From: Loxodes magnus
Taxonomy: Eukaryota > Ciliophora > Karyorelictea > Loxodida > Loxodidae
DNA length: 64,000 bases
Direction: 5' to 3'
Assembly: GCA_946699065.1 (NCBI GenBank)
Contig: CAMPDV010000249.1
Location: forward strand, 186,001-250,000
The DNA itself: not shown here
How positions within the stretch are numbered: the first letter of the stretch is position 1
Text below: more notes on this DNA, generated by a model
Seen by the model: only the letters and a program-made list of their open reading frames with translations
What the model was told of the DNA's origin: nothing
The model's database searches: none

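Larger units (their letters stand above)
50717..64000 (+). repeat. Domain C: WD40 array with KSGLTYSV and TGA-Ser-Glu-Ala units
   Basis: About 108 in-frame units drawn from a narrower set. Recurrent are SRDS followed by LTYSV with Met32 changed to Lys, SSDN followed by HTSYV, and SHDY followed by HTNSV-stop, HTGYV-stop or HTHYV-Leu. The TGA at codon 40 is often followed by GAG instead of GTG at codon 1 of the next unit (Ser-Glu-Ala). Open runs are mostly 3-6 units. The order of units repeats in nested blocks of 10, 27 and 33 units. The first TGA-Ser-Glu-Ala of this stretch is at 50,715; earlier isolated cases occur in B (for example near 25,500). Confidence 0.8.
58460..64000 (+). repeat. 33-unit (4,059 bp) duplication reaching the window edge
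   Basis: From about 58,460 the unit order recurs at about 62,520 and stays matched to the last base (59,941 with 64,000). The segments 58,893-59,573 and 62,952-63,632 are identical. The copy probably continues beyond the window. Confidence 0.8.

Noticed and set aside
17634..64000. Diversity-generating retroelement variable region
   Set aside because: Variation is not adenine-specific, is modular with linked synonymous marks, and no reverse transcriptase or template repeat is present.

Overview
The whole 64 kb window is one head-to-tail tandem array. There is no unique sequence and neither edge of the array is inside the window. The unit is 123 bp (41 codons), about 521 units, about 43% G+C, and on the + strand each unit encodes one WD40 repeat. 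Numbering codons from the Val of V-A-I-S, it carries the Ser12/Ser14 strand, the structural Asp16, Trp22-Asp23 (WD or WN) and the Gly34-His35 dipeptide. No promoter, terminator, RNA gene, mobile element, intron or second gene family is visible.

Domain A (about 1-17,616, roughly 143 units) is very homogeneous. Units are mostly of SYDK / WD / HTNSV type, with HTRYV-R as the main alternative. It is frame-disrupted: 26 units lack one G (GTGG to GTG, 122 bp) and 3 units lack two bases (121 bp). These 32 missing bases exactly account for the frame offset between positions 77 and 17,634. Most units also carry TGA at codon 40. Domain B (about 17,617-50,716) is a diverse mosaic of about 20 variable-residue modules. 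Domain C (about 50,717-64,000) is built from nested 10-, 27- and 33-unit duplications, marked by KSGLTYSV and a TGA followed by Ser-Glu-Ala. From 17,634 to the end (about 377 units) every unit is exactly 123 bp, so one reading frame runs for 46 kb, interrupted only by about 105 stop codons.

The central puzzle is those stops. They fall only in hypervariable codons: TGA at 40 and 15, TAG at 17, TAA at 38 or 40. TGA sits where WD40 repeats in general often have Trp (V-W-S-V and S-G-S-W-D). No TGG occurs at either position, while the core Trp22 is always TGG. The variable codons fall in the same register as the hypervariable residues of fungal HET-E/HET-D/HNWD non-self-recognition WD40 repeats. 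Three readings remain open: (i) a giant WD40 protein in an organism that reads UGA as Trp (perhaps UAR as Gln or Glu too); (ii) an untranslated archive of repeat modules feeding an expressed recognition gene by recombination; (iii) a decayed coding minisatellite.

The organism cannot be named from the window. Large hypervariable WD40 arrays with high internal identity occur in fungi, protists and some bacteria. If the recoding reading is right, ciliates or trypanosomatids with reassigned stops become candidates.
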